Shown piece by piece: positions 34,113-46,359 of a DNA stretch of 64,000 nt. Below the pieces are notes generated by a model, which was given only the letters and a program-made list of their open reading frames with translations, ran no database searches and was not told where the DNA came from. How positions within the stretch are numbered: position 1 is the stretch's first letter; every line of letters begins with the position of its first letter. Source of the stretch: Pyrrhosoma nymphula (lineage: Eukaryota; Arthropoda; Insecta; Odonata; Coenagrionidae); NCBI GenBank assembly GCA_963573305.1, contig OY754332.1:140051977-140115976 (forward strand), given 5' to 3'. Position numbers and translations under genes: made by a program.

Positions 34113-34845
34113 TGCACGAGTGATTCAATGAAAATTAAGGTTTTACGTTTGATTATTCTTCTTAATGCTGTATTAATGTTGTTTCCACCTTCTATATATA
34201 ATTGTACTATACATGGGGGTTTATTTTCTCGAAGAAATTAGAGCTTCTAATAAAAAAGTTTAAACAATAACACAGTTGCGCCAATCCTATTGTACTCCTT
34301 TGCAACACGACAGAATATTCATTATACTTTTCTCTTAATTGTAAAAAAACCTATTTTATGTCCTTAGTATATAAGAAGATACGAGTTCAAAATTTCTATC
34401 GATCTAGCTTTGTTTATGGTATATTATTTCTCTGTTGAGGAAAGAGGCGAACATAGAGGGGCATATAAAATAAAAGAAAGTTAGATTTTATGGTTTTGCT
34501 TATATTATGGAAACGCGGCATTTCGTAACTACACTAGAGCTCAATTTTCCCAACGGTCCAAAATAATCCAGGTTGTATCCCCAACATTTTTCAAAAATGT
34601 TTTGGAAATCCTCGCCTCAAACGTCCTCTCTATGACTGATCATCATCAGTAAGAGTCAGAGAGAGTGTGCATCGAGATACGTGTTGTATCACTTGGGGCT
34701 CCAATTGACACTGATAGGGACCAGGCTATAAGAAATAGTAGCCAGAGTAGATCATGTAGTGGGTTATTAGAAACCGCGACTCAGGTACATGAAAAACGAG
34801 TCCCATTAATGATATAAAATACTCGACAGACAGGACTTGTAAGTC
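34113..34845. other. No gene recognised
   Basis: AT-rich spacer, then sequence that may be the decayed 5' part (ORF1 or 5' UTR) of the adjoining LINE. No motif was seen. Confidence 0.4.
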
Positions 34846-34849
34846 GTAT

Positions 34850-37800
34850 CACAGGGATTCTATTTACATTTTGTTCGTTAATTGCCGCAGTATAAAAAAC
34901 AAAGTCGCTGATTTATTCCATCTCATTGGGAGCACGGACGCTGATGTAGTATTAGGAACAGAAAGTTGGTTATCGAATGAAATTGCGGATACCGAGATCT
35001 TCCCAAAACATATATTATTTCCAGAAAATACCGAATAGTGAGAACAGGAGGAGGAGTATTTAAGGCAATCAAAGATGAGTTCGTCAGCAGAGCCGAAATA
35101 TTTCCAGAAAATGATTTCGAAAGTGTGTGGTGTTTCATTAAATGCTTAGCAAAGAGAATTTTTATTTTCTCATTTTATAAACCACCCAATGAAGACTTAA
35201 ATTCAATTTTAGATTTGGATAGACAGGTGAAACGTCTCACATGTCAAAATAACGAAAATAGCATAATTATCGGTGGTGATTTCAACGTTCCCTCGATTAA
35301 CTGGAAAACATAGTTTCAAAAATGGCAGCAAAGATAAGGAGTTGTGTGACACTCTACACATTCACATCTAACTCCTTACATCAAATAGTCACAACACCGA
35401 CCAGAGGAAACAACGTTCTAGATCTTTTGGCGACTTACATACCTGAAAGCGTCCTTAACGTAGTAACAGTTAACGGAATTAGTAATCACAGAGCAGTAAA
35501 CGCTAAATTCCATATTATTAGGTACTGACAAAAATGCACCCATAAAGAGGAGGGTATATTAATTTCACAAGGCGGATTTCGAAGATTTAAAACTTGAACA
35601 TTTGACCTCATATAAAAAATTTAGTGATGTTAGTGAAAACTGTTGTACTGACTATACATGGAATACTTTCCGTAGCATCACACGAATAGCCAGAACTAGA
35701 GCAGTACCAAGTAAACTTAAAAAGGTCAATACTGAACCTAGGTGGTATAATGCGGACATCCGGAAACCTCTCAAGTGACAACGAATCATGCACACAAAAA
35801 TGAAGAACGCACGTCAGGGTCGCCCCGAAGAGGAGTATAAGAATTTATGTGAAAAATACAAGAAAGCGAAAACAGCAGCCAAGGTGGCCTTTCAAAAAGC
35901 ATTCATGGAATTCAAAAATAAAATACTGGGCGAATATTTAGAGGATAACCCAAAGGCATTTTTGTCGTACGTGAGGGAGGTTCAAGGCTGCAAATCTACC
36001 GTAACGTCATTAAAGAACAATCTAGGAGAAAGAGCGAACAACAGATTAGATAAAGCAAATATCCTCAACAACGTTTTTCAAAGCGTCTATACAACATGCT
36101 CTCCAAATAGCACTGCTACAATGCCTAGGCTATATAAGCACCCAATGCAGTCTATTAATATTAGTATTGAAGTATATTCCACTAGTCGTGGAATAGAAAT
36201 TCATCTGAAATCCATTAATTCCAAAAAAAATAACCCGGTCCCGATCAAATTCCCGCCAGAGTTTATAAATAATTAGCATCAGAAATAGTACCGTACCTGA
36301 AATTAATATTTGAAAAATCTCTAACACAACATCGTGTTCCTTACGATTGGAAAATCGCAAACGTTACACCAATATTTAAAAGCGGTAATAGGAAGAGCCC
36401 AGTAATTTTATACCGATTTCCCTTACGTCTATCTCGTGCAAGATATTGGAACATGTAATTTTTAGTTCGATTATGGGGATATGGATAGTCAAAACTTCTT
36501 AATGCAAAATCAGCACGGATTCCGGAAAGGCAGGTCTTGCGAAACCCAGTCGGCCTTCTTCCTTCACGACATTCTTTCCTCGGGAAAAAAGCTAGTCCAG
36601 TTAAACGCAATTTTTCTAGATTTAAAACAAGCTTTCGATAAAGTCCCTCATTTGAAGTTACTCGTTTAGTTGGAAGCTTACGGAATACACAGGACGTAAT
36701 ATGTTGGATAAGGGAGTTTTTATCCGACCATTAACAGAGGGTAGTTCTAGATGGCGTTAGTTCAGATGTTGTGAAAGTAACATCAGGTGTACCCTAGGGA
36801 AGTGTCATCGGTCCCTTTTTGTTCCTTTTGTATATTAATGACATCACTACCGTTTTTACGTGCAAAATTCGCCTCTTCGCAGACAACGCTGTGTTGTACA
36901 GGGATCTAGGCAATGAGTCTTACAAGATTGCGTTACAAAAAGACCTAGATGCAACAAATGATGGTGCAATACTTGGCAGTTAAAATTTAATTTAAAAAAG
37001 TGCGTTGTTATGCATTTCTGGAAAAAGAATAACTCGGCCAGCGAAACCATATGAAATAAATCAAACCAACTTATCAAATGTAGAGTCAGTTAAATACTTG
37101 GGTGTGACCCTTACTCAGGTCCTGTCTTGGGGGAAACACGTCCGGGAAATCTGCGGACAGGCTAGTCGCAAATTGGGATTCATTAAAAGAATATTAGAAA
37201 AATGCAACGAGAAGGTTAAAGAGCGATGTTATTTTTCACTCGTGAGACCTCACTTGGAGTATGCCACTAGCATATGGGACCCTTACGAAGTAGATCTAAT
37301 CTCTGAAATAGATCGAATACAGCAGAGAGCAGCAAGGTGTGTGAAAAGTTGTTACGATAAACTTAGCAATGTCACCGAATTGTTGAAGGAATTAGGGTGG
37401 AAATCTCTAACTGATCGAAGGGAGGAAATGAACAGGTTAAATCTTTTGCGCTAGCTCGAAGCTGACAGTTTTTTGCCGGACGTTCAACATATATTGCTAG
37501 AGCCAACGTACTACAGTAGAAGCGATCACAGGAATAAGATATAGGAATGCGACTGCAGAACCGATAGATTTAAAATGTCATTTTTCCACGTACAGTAAGG
37601 GATCTTAATAGTTGCGATAGGTAAATCATATGAAACTCCCACCCTCAATAGGTAGAGTAGAATTTTCACTTGTGTTTAATAATATAACATCATTACTAAC
37701 ACTTCACCCAGCTTGATATGTCCCGAATAATTTTATTTTACTCTATTTTATTTGGTTCTCTGCATGAAGTAGCATCTCGTAGCATTCATAAATTAACATT

Positions 37801-38022
37801 ATTATTAATATATACCACTAGATGTGTCTATAGAATTGTTCTGCTTGCATGTTCATTTACGTATCACTCTCCCAGTTTTTTGTTGGACTGCGCACTATTC
37901 TCCTGACTGCTTTTTGGCCTGCAGCTAGCGGCCGGGGTAACGTGCTGCATGCCTGGTTTGGAATCACCCCATGCCACACACCCTAGTGGTGGCTTGCACG
38001 GTACTTCGTAGATGTAGATAAG
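34850..38022 (+). pseudogene. Long decayed CR1-like LINE (endonuclease-RT)
   Basis: Pieces in order, separated by stops and frameshifts. Endonuclease: NCRSIKNKVADL-like start near 34870, ADVVLGTESWLS (about 34940-34975), IFIFSFYKPP (about 35158-35190), IIIGGDFNVPSINW (about 35265-35310) and SNHRAVNAKF (about 35483-35512). Linker: 35788-36276, Lys-rich, with LEDNPKAFLSYV. RT: QHGFRKGRSCETQ (about 36508-36550), IFLDLKQAFDKVPH (about 36610-36655), a GVPxGSVIGPFLFLLYINDI segment with one stop (about 36780-36845), and FADNAVL at the YADD site (about 36875-36895; YADD reads FADN, so the catalytic pair is damaged). C-terminal region 37005-37454 and on to about 37620. The 3' end hairpin and a GTAGATGTAGATA tail lie at 37965-38020. 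The same family supplies the fragment at 17640-18185. Confidence 0.85.
37965..38022 (+). repeat. Terminal hairpin and GTAGAT tail of the CR1-like LINE
   Basis: CACCCCATGCCACACACCCT, then GGTGGCTTGCACGGTA, then CTTCGTAGATGTAGATA. The self-complementary arms (GCCAC with GTGGC) match those at 6444-6482, 15691-15727, 17648-17685 and 44804-44835, so this marks the true 3' end of the element. Confidence 0.65.
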
Positions 38023-38029
38023 AAAAGCG

Positions 38030-39930
38030 CTGCACTCACGCTGACTCGACGCCACTCCAGCGCTTTGCCAATAAAATATTCCAAGGTATCGATCGCCGAC
38101 AATTTTCTCTATTTCGTTCGGCGGCTTCACCGTCACCTGGGTCTTTATTCAGGAAGAGCTCGAAATTAAAGTACCTGGAACATATCGAGGATGTGGCATC
38201 ACAGCCTTGACATTGCTCAACTTTTGTATTGCAAATATTGAGATTTTTTTCATTGACTACAATATTTCTTTCTCGCCAAATCTTGGCAATTCCTGCCCCT
38301 TACTGAGTGAGGACCCCGCTCTTAAAGCGGAATGTTGGCAGATTAAAAGCCTTTTCCCACAAACCTCCCATTTATGGCGATCAATAATCGCAAAAACCAT
38401 TAAGAAATATGAATCAATTGTGTTTGCATTGGTTGATTATGTGGTAAGTCTACTGACACAGTTGTCATTTGCGTGATAGGGAATAGGTTGGGGACGGGAA
38501 GACATTATTTGGGAGGGTTGGAGGGATACAGTGAAACCTATGTTTAACGGAATCTCTTGGGGCCATCATTTTGTTTCGGACAAAACCGTTTTCCGCTAAA
38601 CTCAGTGCCTGAAATTAAAAAAAAACTAGTAATATCACGCTCATAACATGCGTCGCCTAAAAGGTTGGTTTTACTCAATATACTCTATATTGCCATGTCT
38701 ATCGGGCTTCGATTGCACTCCAATGGCTGGTGTCATATCGCGTCGTAAACTCAGCGGAGGGAAATCCATCCAATGATAACACAACATTAATGTTCCCAGC
38801 AGGTTTCATACTCACGACCTCTGTTTTTGTTTGCGAGCGAGACCCCAACTGCCTCAATTGGGTCACCCATGGCCTTGATCATAGGTAGAGTTCCTATGCC
38901 CTATTTCCGCTCTGATAAATTTGGCTTGAACCGGAATAAATGCAGTGTTTAAACCCAATCCATAATATCACGCAAATGATAGGCTCAGGTAAGAATAAAA
39001 ATGAAGAGTTTGTTCCAAAAAGACCATGAAAACTATTAGAAATATGATACTGAAAATATAAATTATAACTCCCACAAATTTTGTAGGTTAAATTTGGCTC
39101 TCATTATTACCTAAAATGGCTGTCGCAATACTATATAGGCTTTGAGACATAAAAAACGAAGTCAGAAGCTTCGTAAAATAGCCACCGCTAACTGATTATG
39201 CCTACCCGTACTCAATCTAGACTTCCCAGGACAGAAAGCGAGTGCGCAAGAATATTGTCATCTTATCTTGATCATTCTTCTCGCCCAGAAAGCCGCCGCA
39301 GTGGCGTGTGGTACGGTGATGACAGCTGATCCCGTGGTTGGGCTATGATTGTCGCAGATCAGCCTGGAACCAGACCAGTGATATCCCAACGCTCGGATTC
39401 AGGGATCGGCCGAGATTTTATAGACCCTTGGGGAAGGGGCGATCAACTCCCCCATTCCTCAACCCATATCATAATCTCATCAACGCCACTTCAATAAAGC
39501 TTAGGGAGAATCATGTGTGAAACCATAGTTCAAAGAAATCTAATTTGAAACTTTAGAGGCACTGTGTTTAAGAGACTGAAGATGTTAATTAAGCGAAATT
39601 CTGACTACACTAGAGTGTAAAAATTCGTGATACGCGGCGAAAATATTTTAGTAGAGTAATAGGAGAAGGAAAATCACGGAACAGTAGTAGCAAAGTGAGC
39701 TCTGTGAATCAAAATTAACAAATCAGAGTATAACTGTGTTGATTGGAGAAAAGGATCAAAACCTTATTTTAGAAGCTGTAGAAATAAATTTATGCATATT
39801 TTGTTGAGAGTTGGCCAAACCAACCAACTTCAATTTGACCAACTCCTCCCATAAAATACGCAAAAATTAATAAAAAGTAGTCAAGAACCAACTCAACAAA
39901 GTTATTCAGCATCTAGAAATAAAATAATTC
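38030..39930. other. No gene; two repeat fragments
   Basis: At 38529-38612 the sequence TACAGTGAAACCTATGTTTA, a later GGAATCTCTTGGGGCC, and then TTTCGGACAAAACCG with TTTTCCGCTAAAC resembles one terminus of pogo/Tigger-type MITEs. The other end was not found. At 38797-38874 (minus) a tRNA-like head has a B-box-like GTGAGTATGAAACC. The open frames at 37718-37906, 37864-38136, 38207-38476 and 39338-39520 are unrecognised. Confidence 0.4.
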
Positions 39931-39949
39931 TAGAGAGGTAAATAGTACC

Positions 39950-40235
39950 ATAGTGGATGACATAAAAACAGAGGTTTTAAGATTTTATGGGTATGTACAA
40001 CGAATGGGACTTGAGAGGAACCATAAACACATTTAGGAATGGCGTCCAAACAGATGACGAATGAGAGGCAGACCGATGAACACTTGATGGAAGGAGCGTG
40101 GAGAGATATGAGGGGAAGAGGATTAGGAGGAGGACTTTGGAATGACCGTGAAGCATGAAGATTGTGAAGTGGAAGACGTCGCAGAGCGTTGTAAACTGTT
40201 AATAATAAAAGTGATAAAAAGCACGGCTCTTCGAA
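39950..40235 (+). pseudogene. RTE-type LINE C-terminal fragment
   Basis: The plus strand, with stops, reads VLRFYGYVQRMGLERN, EWRPNR, RMRGRPMNT, WKERGEMRGRGLGGGLWNDR, SGRRRRA. This is the basic C-terminal region (FYGHV-RM ... GRP ... W) found downstream of the RT in arthropod RTE-like elements. It is about 95 codons long and isolated from any RT domain. Confidence 0.6.
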
Positions 40236-40259
40236 AAACAAGTGAAAGATAGTTTACTG

Positions 40260-43200
40260 CATTTGAGTAAAGGTTAATTACACTCACAGTTCGTGTACTC
40301 CGCCGGCATGTATTACCCTGCGCAGAAAAGTTCAATACACAAGCTAAACAAAATAACAGTATAGAAATTCCGATTATTTTGTTAAAACTGCCGCCAATAC
40401 ACTCTTGGTGTATCACAATGGTATCAGCATGATATCCGCATTTCTATGTGCAGTCTTCTCCCTTTCCTCTGCTCTGATTGGCCGATTGTTTTTTGAAACC
40501 CTATTTCGTGCGCTCGTCAGGTTAACCAGTCTTCTCTGTTGAAATTAATTGTGTTACCTCTATGGATTTCTCTGATCAGGCTGGGATAGTATCACATCTC
40601 CTTTGCAATTCTTTTGGCTTCTAAAATTTTATTTTTATGTCCGGGTATAAACGCTGGCAAAATACAATAGCAATACTTGAACCTGAAGACGCCCGTTGAA
40701 GTACTGGTTAAACCTTTGTCCAGAAAACAACGAAAGTGGTGAAAACCCGAACACGCAGACATCATCACGTCAACATCATGAAAACCAGCGATTGGACGCA
40801 GTGTATCACAGCTTATGGAAGGACTGGGTTGGAAGACGCTAGACACTTGTGGGTTACATACTAGGCTAAGGGTACATAAACAATACCAATAATTTAAAGT
40901 AGTGTTATAGAGATATCACTTCACCTAGGATTTCATAAATTTGACGTTATTTTGAAGAAAAAACTCTTGTCTTTCCAATGATATCAGAATATGACCCCCT
41001 TACCGAACTACTTACCGAGCAATTAGTCTAAAAATATTAGCTGTTTTACCGTGGACAGATTACGGCTGTGTGCTCCAAAGGCAGAATATTGCCAAAAATT
41101 AAGAATTTCTAGCTCCTAGATTTCATAAGAAAACTAACGATGTGTAGTTCGTATGTTTTCTCAACTATTTATAAAAATTAATCAATTATTCAACACAGTA
41201 ATTTTTACAGAATCACAATAAAACCTTCTGTTGTAAAGGCGTTTTCACCGTACGACGTGAAAAAAATCAGTCAAGTTAGAGGCTTATGTTGACATAATTA
41301 TTTAATTACTGAGGATTTATGTCATACGTGCATAAATATATTTTTGTGTTATAAATATTAATTACATAACTTGTATTTCATACTTCTTACTGCGCTGTAA
41401 TTAAAAAATAAAATTCGAATATGGTCTTCATTATGGCTAGGCAAATATATCTTTCAAACTACCTTAGGTTTCGGGCACAGTCGAACGGATTATCGAAATA
41501 TTTTTCTTCCCACGCACCTTTACCGATTATGAAAAAAATAGAGCGAGGCCCTAATCCTTAAAAATACTTCTCAAATTTCCTCCCTACTCTTTTCCAATTT
41601 TTTTCCCTGTTCTCTCTCATCTTATTGTTATTAGATGATGTCCTACCCCCACCACGTGTACCGATGGTGGCTTGGATGATCTAGACTGTAACACACTTCT
41701 TACAGAAGTAACCTCATAAGCGTCTCAAATATATAGTGACGGGAGTACACATAATTGTGAAAATTGAAGTGAAATAACTGGGCATCCCAATAACATTGAA
41801 CTTACTGCGAGGGAAATATATGCGGAACATTTGCTGTTCAGCATAAAAATAATTGGGATTCGTCAAGCGGATGTTTGGAAGGAACTTGGACGATTTGGTG
41901 AAAGAGAGTTTTCATCTCACTCTCGGTAAGCCACACGCTGAGTGCGCCATGGGTATCTTGGACTCGAAGTAAAAAGATTTAATCTACGATCTCAAGAAAA
42001 CACTGAAGAATCTCTCGCGTATTTTTTCAACTGCCCCGAGAGAACAGAATGTGCGACAAAACTAATGGAACAACTTGAGACTTAAAATAACACGTAACTA
42101 GAAAGATTTGTATCTCACGACTTACTGGTCGACTATGTGGAAAATGCTATACCTCCTTCCCTTAGCTGTAAGACAGATATAAGCGATGAAATAAGATAAA
42201 TTAATTGTCTGATGGATAGGTACCAAAATTATTCCTTCTTCCGACAAATCCTTAACCATTACGCGAAACAGAACAAGAACCAAATCCTTGATCAGCGTGT
42301 CTCACTTCTCTTCCTTTCCCTCTTACAGTTATGTACCCTTAATATTTGTGGCTGGTGTTCCAACACTCCGAGTCACATGCCTTTGCGGCAAATTTCGTGG
42401 CAGAAACCAGACATGAATGTGATCGTCCCCCTAGACCCGGTGCGGTTTATGTTTCAGACGCGCAAAGCAAGAGCGTCGTGTGCCCATCGATCCATCTCTT
42501 CTTCGAAGCGGTGGTTTATGTTCGGAGTTGCAGGGGAGGTGACAGACGGCTGAGGTCGTTTACTCCACTGAGGAGTGATTTAGTGGGGCTGCAAAGGAAG
42601 CTTTACTTCCTTGAATGGAGGAAGACGGGCGAGAAACCCGGCGTTGGCATAAGCTGGCTTCTGACTTAAATTACCTCGTGAATTCTAAGTTTAACGAGTC
42701 ATTCGTCGGATCGAGTTTTATACTTGAATTAGTCGATAAGTAACCAAGTAGGGGTAACGCCTCCTCTAAATAAGGTCAAAGTCAATTCTGAGGTTCGAAC
42801 TCAGGTCCTCGCGATGAGTCAGTACTCTATTCACCATCTCAACTCGATCTCATGCATATATTTTTTCCAGAGTAGTCACCCAGAATAGCTGTATACAACG
42901 ATATTTTAATTGCAAAGAGAAGTACTGAAATTATCGCCAGATATGATATATTTTCATAGCAGTTGCGAGTGATCTATTAGACATTGTTGAAATATTTAAG
43001 AGCATTTTCCTGGTGCTTCAGCGTGCCCAAATTCCCCTTTTTTCTTAGAAAGAGTTAGAGGTGCCATGGAATTTCAAAACATTTTAGTCGCCAGACATTC
43101 CCCAAGAATTCCTTCACTTAAGTCTCTCACTTTCCCTTCAAAAATTTTAATTATCTTTGAAGATTTGAATATTTTTGGCATCGCCATCGTTAATTATTAA

Positions 43201-43665
43201 AAATTCTGGCGGAATATACTTAATTATAATTAATTCAGTATTTATTTGCTTAGCCGCATTCTTTTATGCATATGAGGCACGTATTATCCTTTGGTTTCTT
43301 AATACCTAGGAATCAATATTTTCTCCGATAGTATTTTAACCTTAAGCTGATTATTTAATGCTATTTCTTGTGGTTAAGATGGCAGAAACGCAATTATGTA
43401 CTCCGCGCGTTCTATCAACTTCATTATTAGATGATAGGCTCCATTTTGTTAGCCCTCATTACAGCCGTTAGTGCTATGTTGTATTTAAAAGCTGAACATG
43501 AGGGAATAGAGATATTTTGTGGACCAAAGTTTACAGTTTCGTTTACTGAATGAATGATTGCATAAAAGATAAAATGTACATATAATGATTCGATTCAAAA
43601 TTACTAAGTCTCACTTTGCCGTTTTTATGATGAATATTCGGGGAAAAAGGCGCATTCTTTGTTTT
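40260..43665. other. No gene recognised; tRNA-like fragment
   Basis: The open frames at 40592-40846 (minus), 42212-42553 and 42346-42669 (plus, overlapping in two frames) resemble no family I can name. At 42788-42853 (minus) GAGTTGAGATGGTGAATAGA, then GTACTGACTC, then ACCTGAGTTCGAACCTC is a tRNA-like SINE head with a good B box. Confidence 0.4.
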
Positions 43666-43677
43666 GTTGTTCTATTG

Positions 43678-43972
43678 TTAGCGGAGGTGATCGACAACTT
43701 GGGTCATTTTGCCACGAAGGTTAGGTGAATTGATTGGTAAGGGAAGGGTGACGTGGGTACGGGAGGCAGGGTCGAGAGGAATCCCACGTCGACATTCGCC
43801 CACTCTGGCCAAATGGAGCCAAAGAAAGACAGCTAGACGGCTGCATTTAAAACGCTCTCCACATATCCCCAAGGATAGATCGGCGTTCAAATGAAAAGCC
43901 TTCGCTACTGTCGGGATACAAACCGTGACCCTCGGCATGGGAAGCAGTAATCCAGCCACCACACCAGCCCAA
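43678..43972 (-). mobile_element. tRNA-derived SINE
   Basis: The minus strand begins with a tRNA-like head (GGCTGGTGTGGTGGCTGG, CTTCCCATGCCGAGGGTC, ACGGTTTGTATCCCG). The A and B boxes are recognisable. A GC-rich body follows to about 43678, where the TTGTCGATCACCTCC segment matches sequence near 47160-47180 in reversed reading (GGAGATGTGATCAACAAC). The 94-codon minus frame over it is a by-product. Target duplications were not found. Confidence 0.55.
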
Positions 43973-43979
43973 TACCATG

Positions 43980-44790
43980 CTCCTTCATTTCACTTTACCG
44001 CTTTCCATGGTGTGTATTTGAGACAAAAATTAGGGTTCTTCCTACGAATTTGAGAGCCACCATCTTTCCAAATAAGGAATAAATTAATATTTTATCTTCC
44101 GCATGTGCACTCCATGGACGCGGCGACGATACTCGTGCCAATTGCTTCCAACTGCGCGTCCTATTTGCTCCAGGCCTTCCGTGTAAATCAACACTCAGAC
44201 ATTTCGCTGCCACGGATCCTGCTCTTCGATTTTGCTTGCTTTGGGCCAAAATACGGCTCCGAGGCAAAATTAGCAGCGTCAGCTTGAGGCAAGACTGAAA
44301 GCAGATCCTGCGTGTTTGTTTTCGAACATCCATTCTTCTCGCCCAAACAAACGGCCACATTCGATATGACGGCGTGCGATGAAGTGCACGCCCTCAACAT
44401 TTGAGCCAGTCCGACGCGGCGGCGTCAGCGCAGAAAAAAAGACATTTCTTCTTCGATGAATGTTTTCAGTTATATTTACAGTACGTAGAGAGAAGCATTT
44501 GGAATGTTTCTTTATTTATTTTTAAATCAGGCTGCATAATGCTATCGGCGTGCACGTGTATGAAACTCATAATCCCAAATGCTTACACGTGATGCTCGAC
44601 GAAGTTTCATATTTCTCTCATTAAAATGTTTAAATAGGGTCATTCGACTCCCGGATATTACAAAGTAATATAAGAACAAGGAACCTAATTAGGCTGTTGA
44701 TCAATTTGATATCGAGTATGTATCAGATTTTGGTTCGTGAGAATTTTTTAAGCCTTATTTTGAGGGAAGGAGCAAAACATATTCTATATC
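43980..44790. other. CpG-rich patch, no gene recognised
   Basis: From about 44100 to 44450 CpG is unusually frequent for this window (for example GTCCGACGCGGCGGCGTCAG). Frames are open on both strands (44105-44287 plus, 43995-44360 minus, 44188-44400 minus), with no motif I can name. It could be a promoter-proximal or first-exon region, or an unmethylated repeat. AT-rich DNA follows. Confidence 0.35.
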
Positions 44791-44835
44791 TACTTCTTCC
44801 TACTACCCTGCAAGCCACCGAGGGGTGGTGTGTAA
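44770..44835 (-). mobile_element. 3' end of CR1-like LINE (hairpin family)
   Basis: On the plus strand CTACTACCCTGCAAGCCACC, then GAGGGGTGGTGTG. In minus sense the tail runs GTAGTAGGAAGAAGTAGATA. This is a truncated 3' terminus of the family at 34850-38022. Confidence 0.6.
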
Positions 44836-45205
44836 GGATCTGTTAGAACACCATCCATGGAGAAGGAATGGAAGGGTAAAATATGATTGGTTGAAGGAAA
44901 GGATGGCGCGCACGAAATTGAATCATCTCTAAATACGATCTGGTCTAAGACTAAGTAGTCGTTTGCTCTCTTCTCCTAACATCTACAACAATGACTATGT
45001 GAAAACATCTTTTACATGTGTGAAATGAAATTGAGTGGCTGACAGTCTTCGCTAGCTGGTGCTTTACTCTTTTCAGCAATAACAATAAAACTTTTCGTGA
45101 AAGCATTCACCCAATCTCCTCCCTCGTGCAACGCACTAATTAGTTTGAAAAATTTTCGTTTTGCTAGTTTTAGTAGGCATTTCAGTAACTCTGACTTCAT
45201 TAATC

Positions 45206-46002
45206 TACGAGTTGATCTCTTCATTGTCCGGAAAGTAAGTACCGTTGGGAAAAAACGAATAAAAGTATTTTTTCAAGGCAAGATTTATTTTTAAAAGAAA
45301 GAGCATATCTTACACTATTTCTCTACATAGTTGCCACCATTGTTTAGACATTTGTCTTAACGGGAAACCAACTTTTCTATGCCTTATTCATAGAAAGATG
45401 TCGCCAGGGAAGACAGCCATTGCTGAACACCGTTCTTTGCGTCGTCATCGCTGTCAAAGCGCCTTCCTCCAAAATCACGCTTCAATTTCAAGAATAAATG
45501 ATAGTCAGAAGGTGCGAGATCGGGGCTATACGGCGGATGATCGAACTGATCCCAACCGAATTGCTGAATAAGGTCTTGAGTGACACCAGCGGAATGGGGT
45601 CGTGCGTTGTCATGAAGCAACACAATGCCTTGACTGAGCATTACACGCATTTTGTTTTGAATCGCGCGCCTATGTTTTCTCAATGTTTCACAGTATCAGT
45701 CATTACACTTTCACCATAAATCTGTACGTTGACGAAGTTGACGATGAATTTCAGCTGGCTTAACATTATTTGCATTAAAAAACCGTATTACAGAACGCAC
45801 TTCACAGTCGGCGGGATCAGCTATTGTTTTAAACATTATAAACGATCACTAACAAATGTAAACAACACACAATCCGGCTGTAATAGCGTCAGTCAAAAGA
45901 CAATGAACCATAGAGACGAGTAAACATGCGCGGAACTGCGACACTAGCCTTGCGGCCGCGGTAGAACGAAACGGTACTTACTTTCCGGACATGCCTCGTA
46001 TA
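45206..46002 (-). mobile_element. Mariner element with internally deleted transposase
   Basis: GTCCGGAAAGTAAGTACCG at 45226-45244 and its exact inverted copy at 45970-45988 form the terminal repeats. The right repeat extends to the TA at about 46000, while the left outer bases have diverged. On the minus strand the N-terminal helix-turn-helix region reads TIADPADCEVRSVIRF and NNVKPAEIHRQLRQ (about 45830-45740), as in insect mariners. About six codons later (from about 45720) the frame jumps to the C-terminal part, with a 1-nt frameshift before LRKHRRAIQNKM. It then reads VLLHDNARPHSA, WDQFDHPPYSPDLAPSDYH and LFLKLKRDFGG down to 45384. The DNARPH and SPDLAPSDYHLF motifs with the second and third catalytic Asp are kept. 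The central part with the first catalytic Asp is deleted. At about 0.8 kb against about 1.3 kb for full mariners, it cannot act by itself but could be moved in trans. Confidence 0.9.
45384..45840 (-). pseudogene. Mariner transposase remnant
   Basis: The N-terminal DNA-binding part (45840-45740) is joined to the C-terminal catalytic part (45683-45384) with the middle missing and one frameshift near 45684. It contains the DNARPH block and the SPDLAPSDYH block with the D34D-type third Asp. The C-terminal end (QWLSSLATSFYE) is close to the family end. Confidence 0.85.
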
Positions 46003-46264
46003 TGGATTTCATAGCTTTCCGTTATCGTAGTGCTTCATGTGTTACGTTAACATATTTCTGGAGTGAGATAATGCAGTTCCTCCTTGAATTATTTTCCAAT
46101 TCTAAGGAAATTTGCCTGTTATCTGCATCGTAAAATTTTCCTAGTACTTTCTCGTCTAATTCATAGTCTTTTCTCGTTCGATTAACTGCCCTGGCTTCTA
46201 TCGTTAGAATCGTTTCCTCTCCCTGGTGTCTCCAGATAACACTTAAACACCCGCATATAACCGA

Positions 46265-46350
46265 CCCATTGCGCGCTGTTTCCAGCCTGGGCCTTTGGGA
46301 TCGGAAGCCAGAACTCTCACCACCTACGTCAGCCTGAGCATTGGACACGG
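46265..46350 (-). repeat. tRNA-like SINE head
   Basis: The minus strand reads GCTGACGTAGGTGGTGAGAG, then TTCTGGCTTCCGATCCCAAA. This is the layout of an A box and anticodon arm. The 108-codon frame at 46022-46348 (minus) runs through it and on into unassigned sequence. Confidence 0.4.
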
Positions 46351-46359
46351 AGATCTTTT

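Noticed and set aside
42212..42669. Overlapping plus-strand ORFs as a gene
   Set aside because: Two frames are open over the same GC-richer patch, with no motif, splice context or family resemblance.
43898..43972. Functional tRNA genes at this and similar sites
   Set aside because: A- and B-box-like segments are present but no acceptor stem pairs and the sequences run on into repeat bodies.
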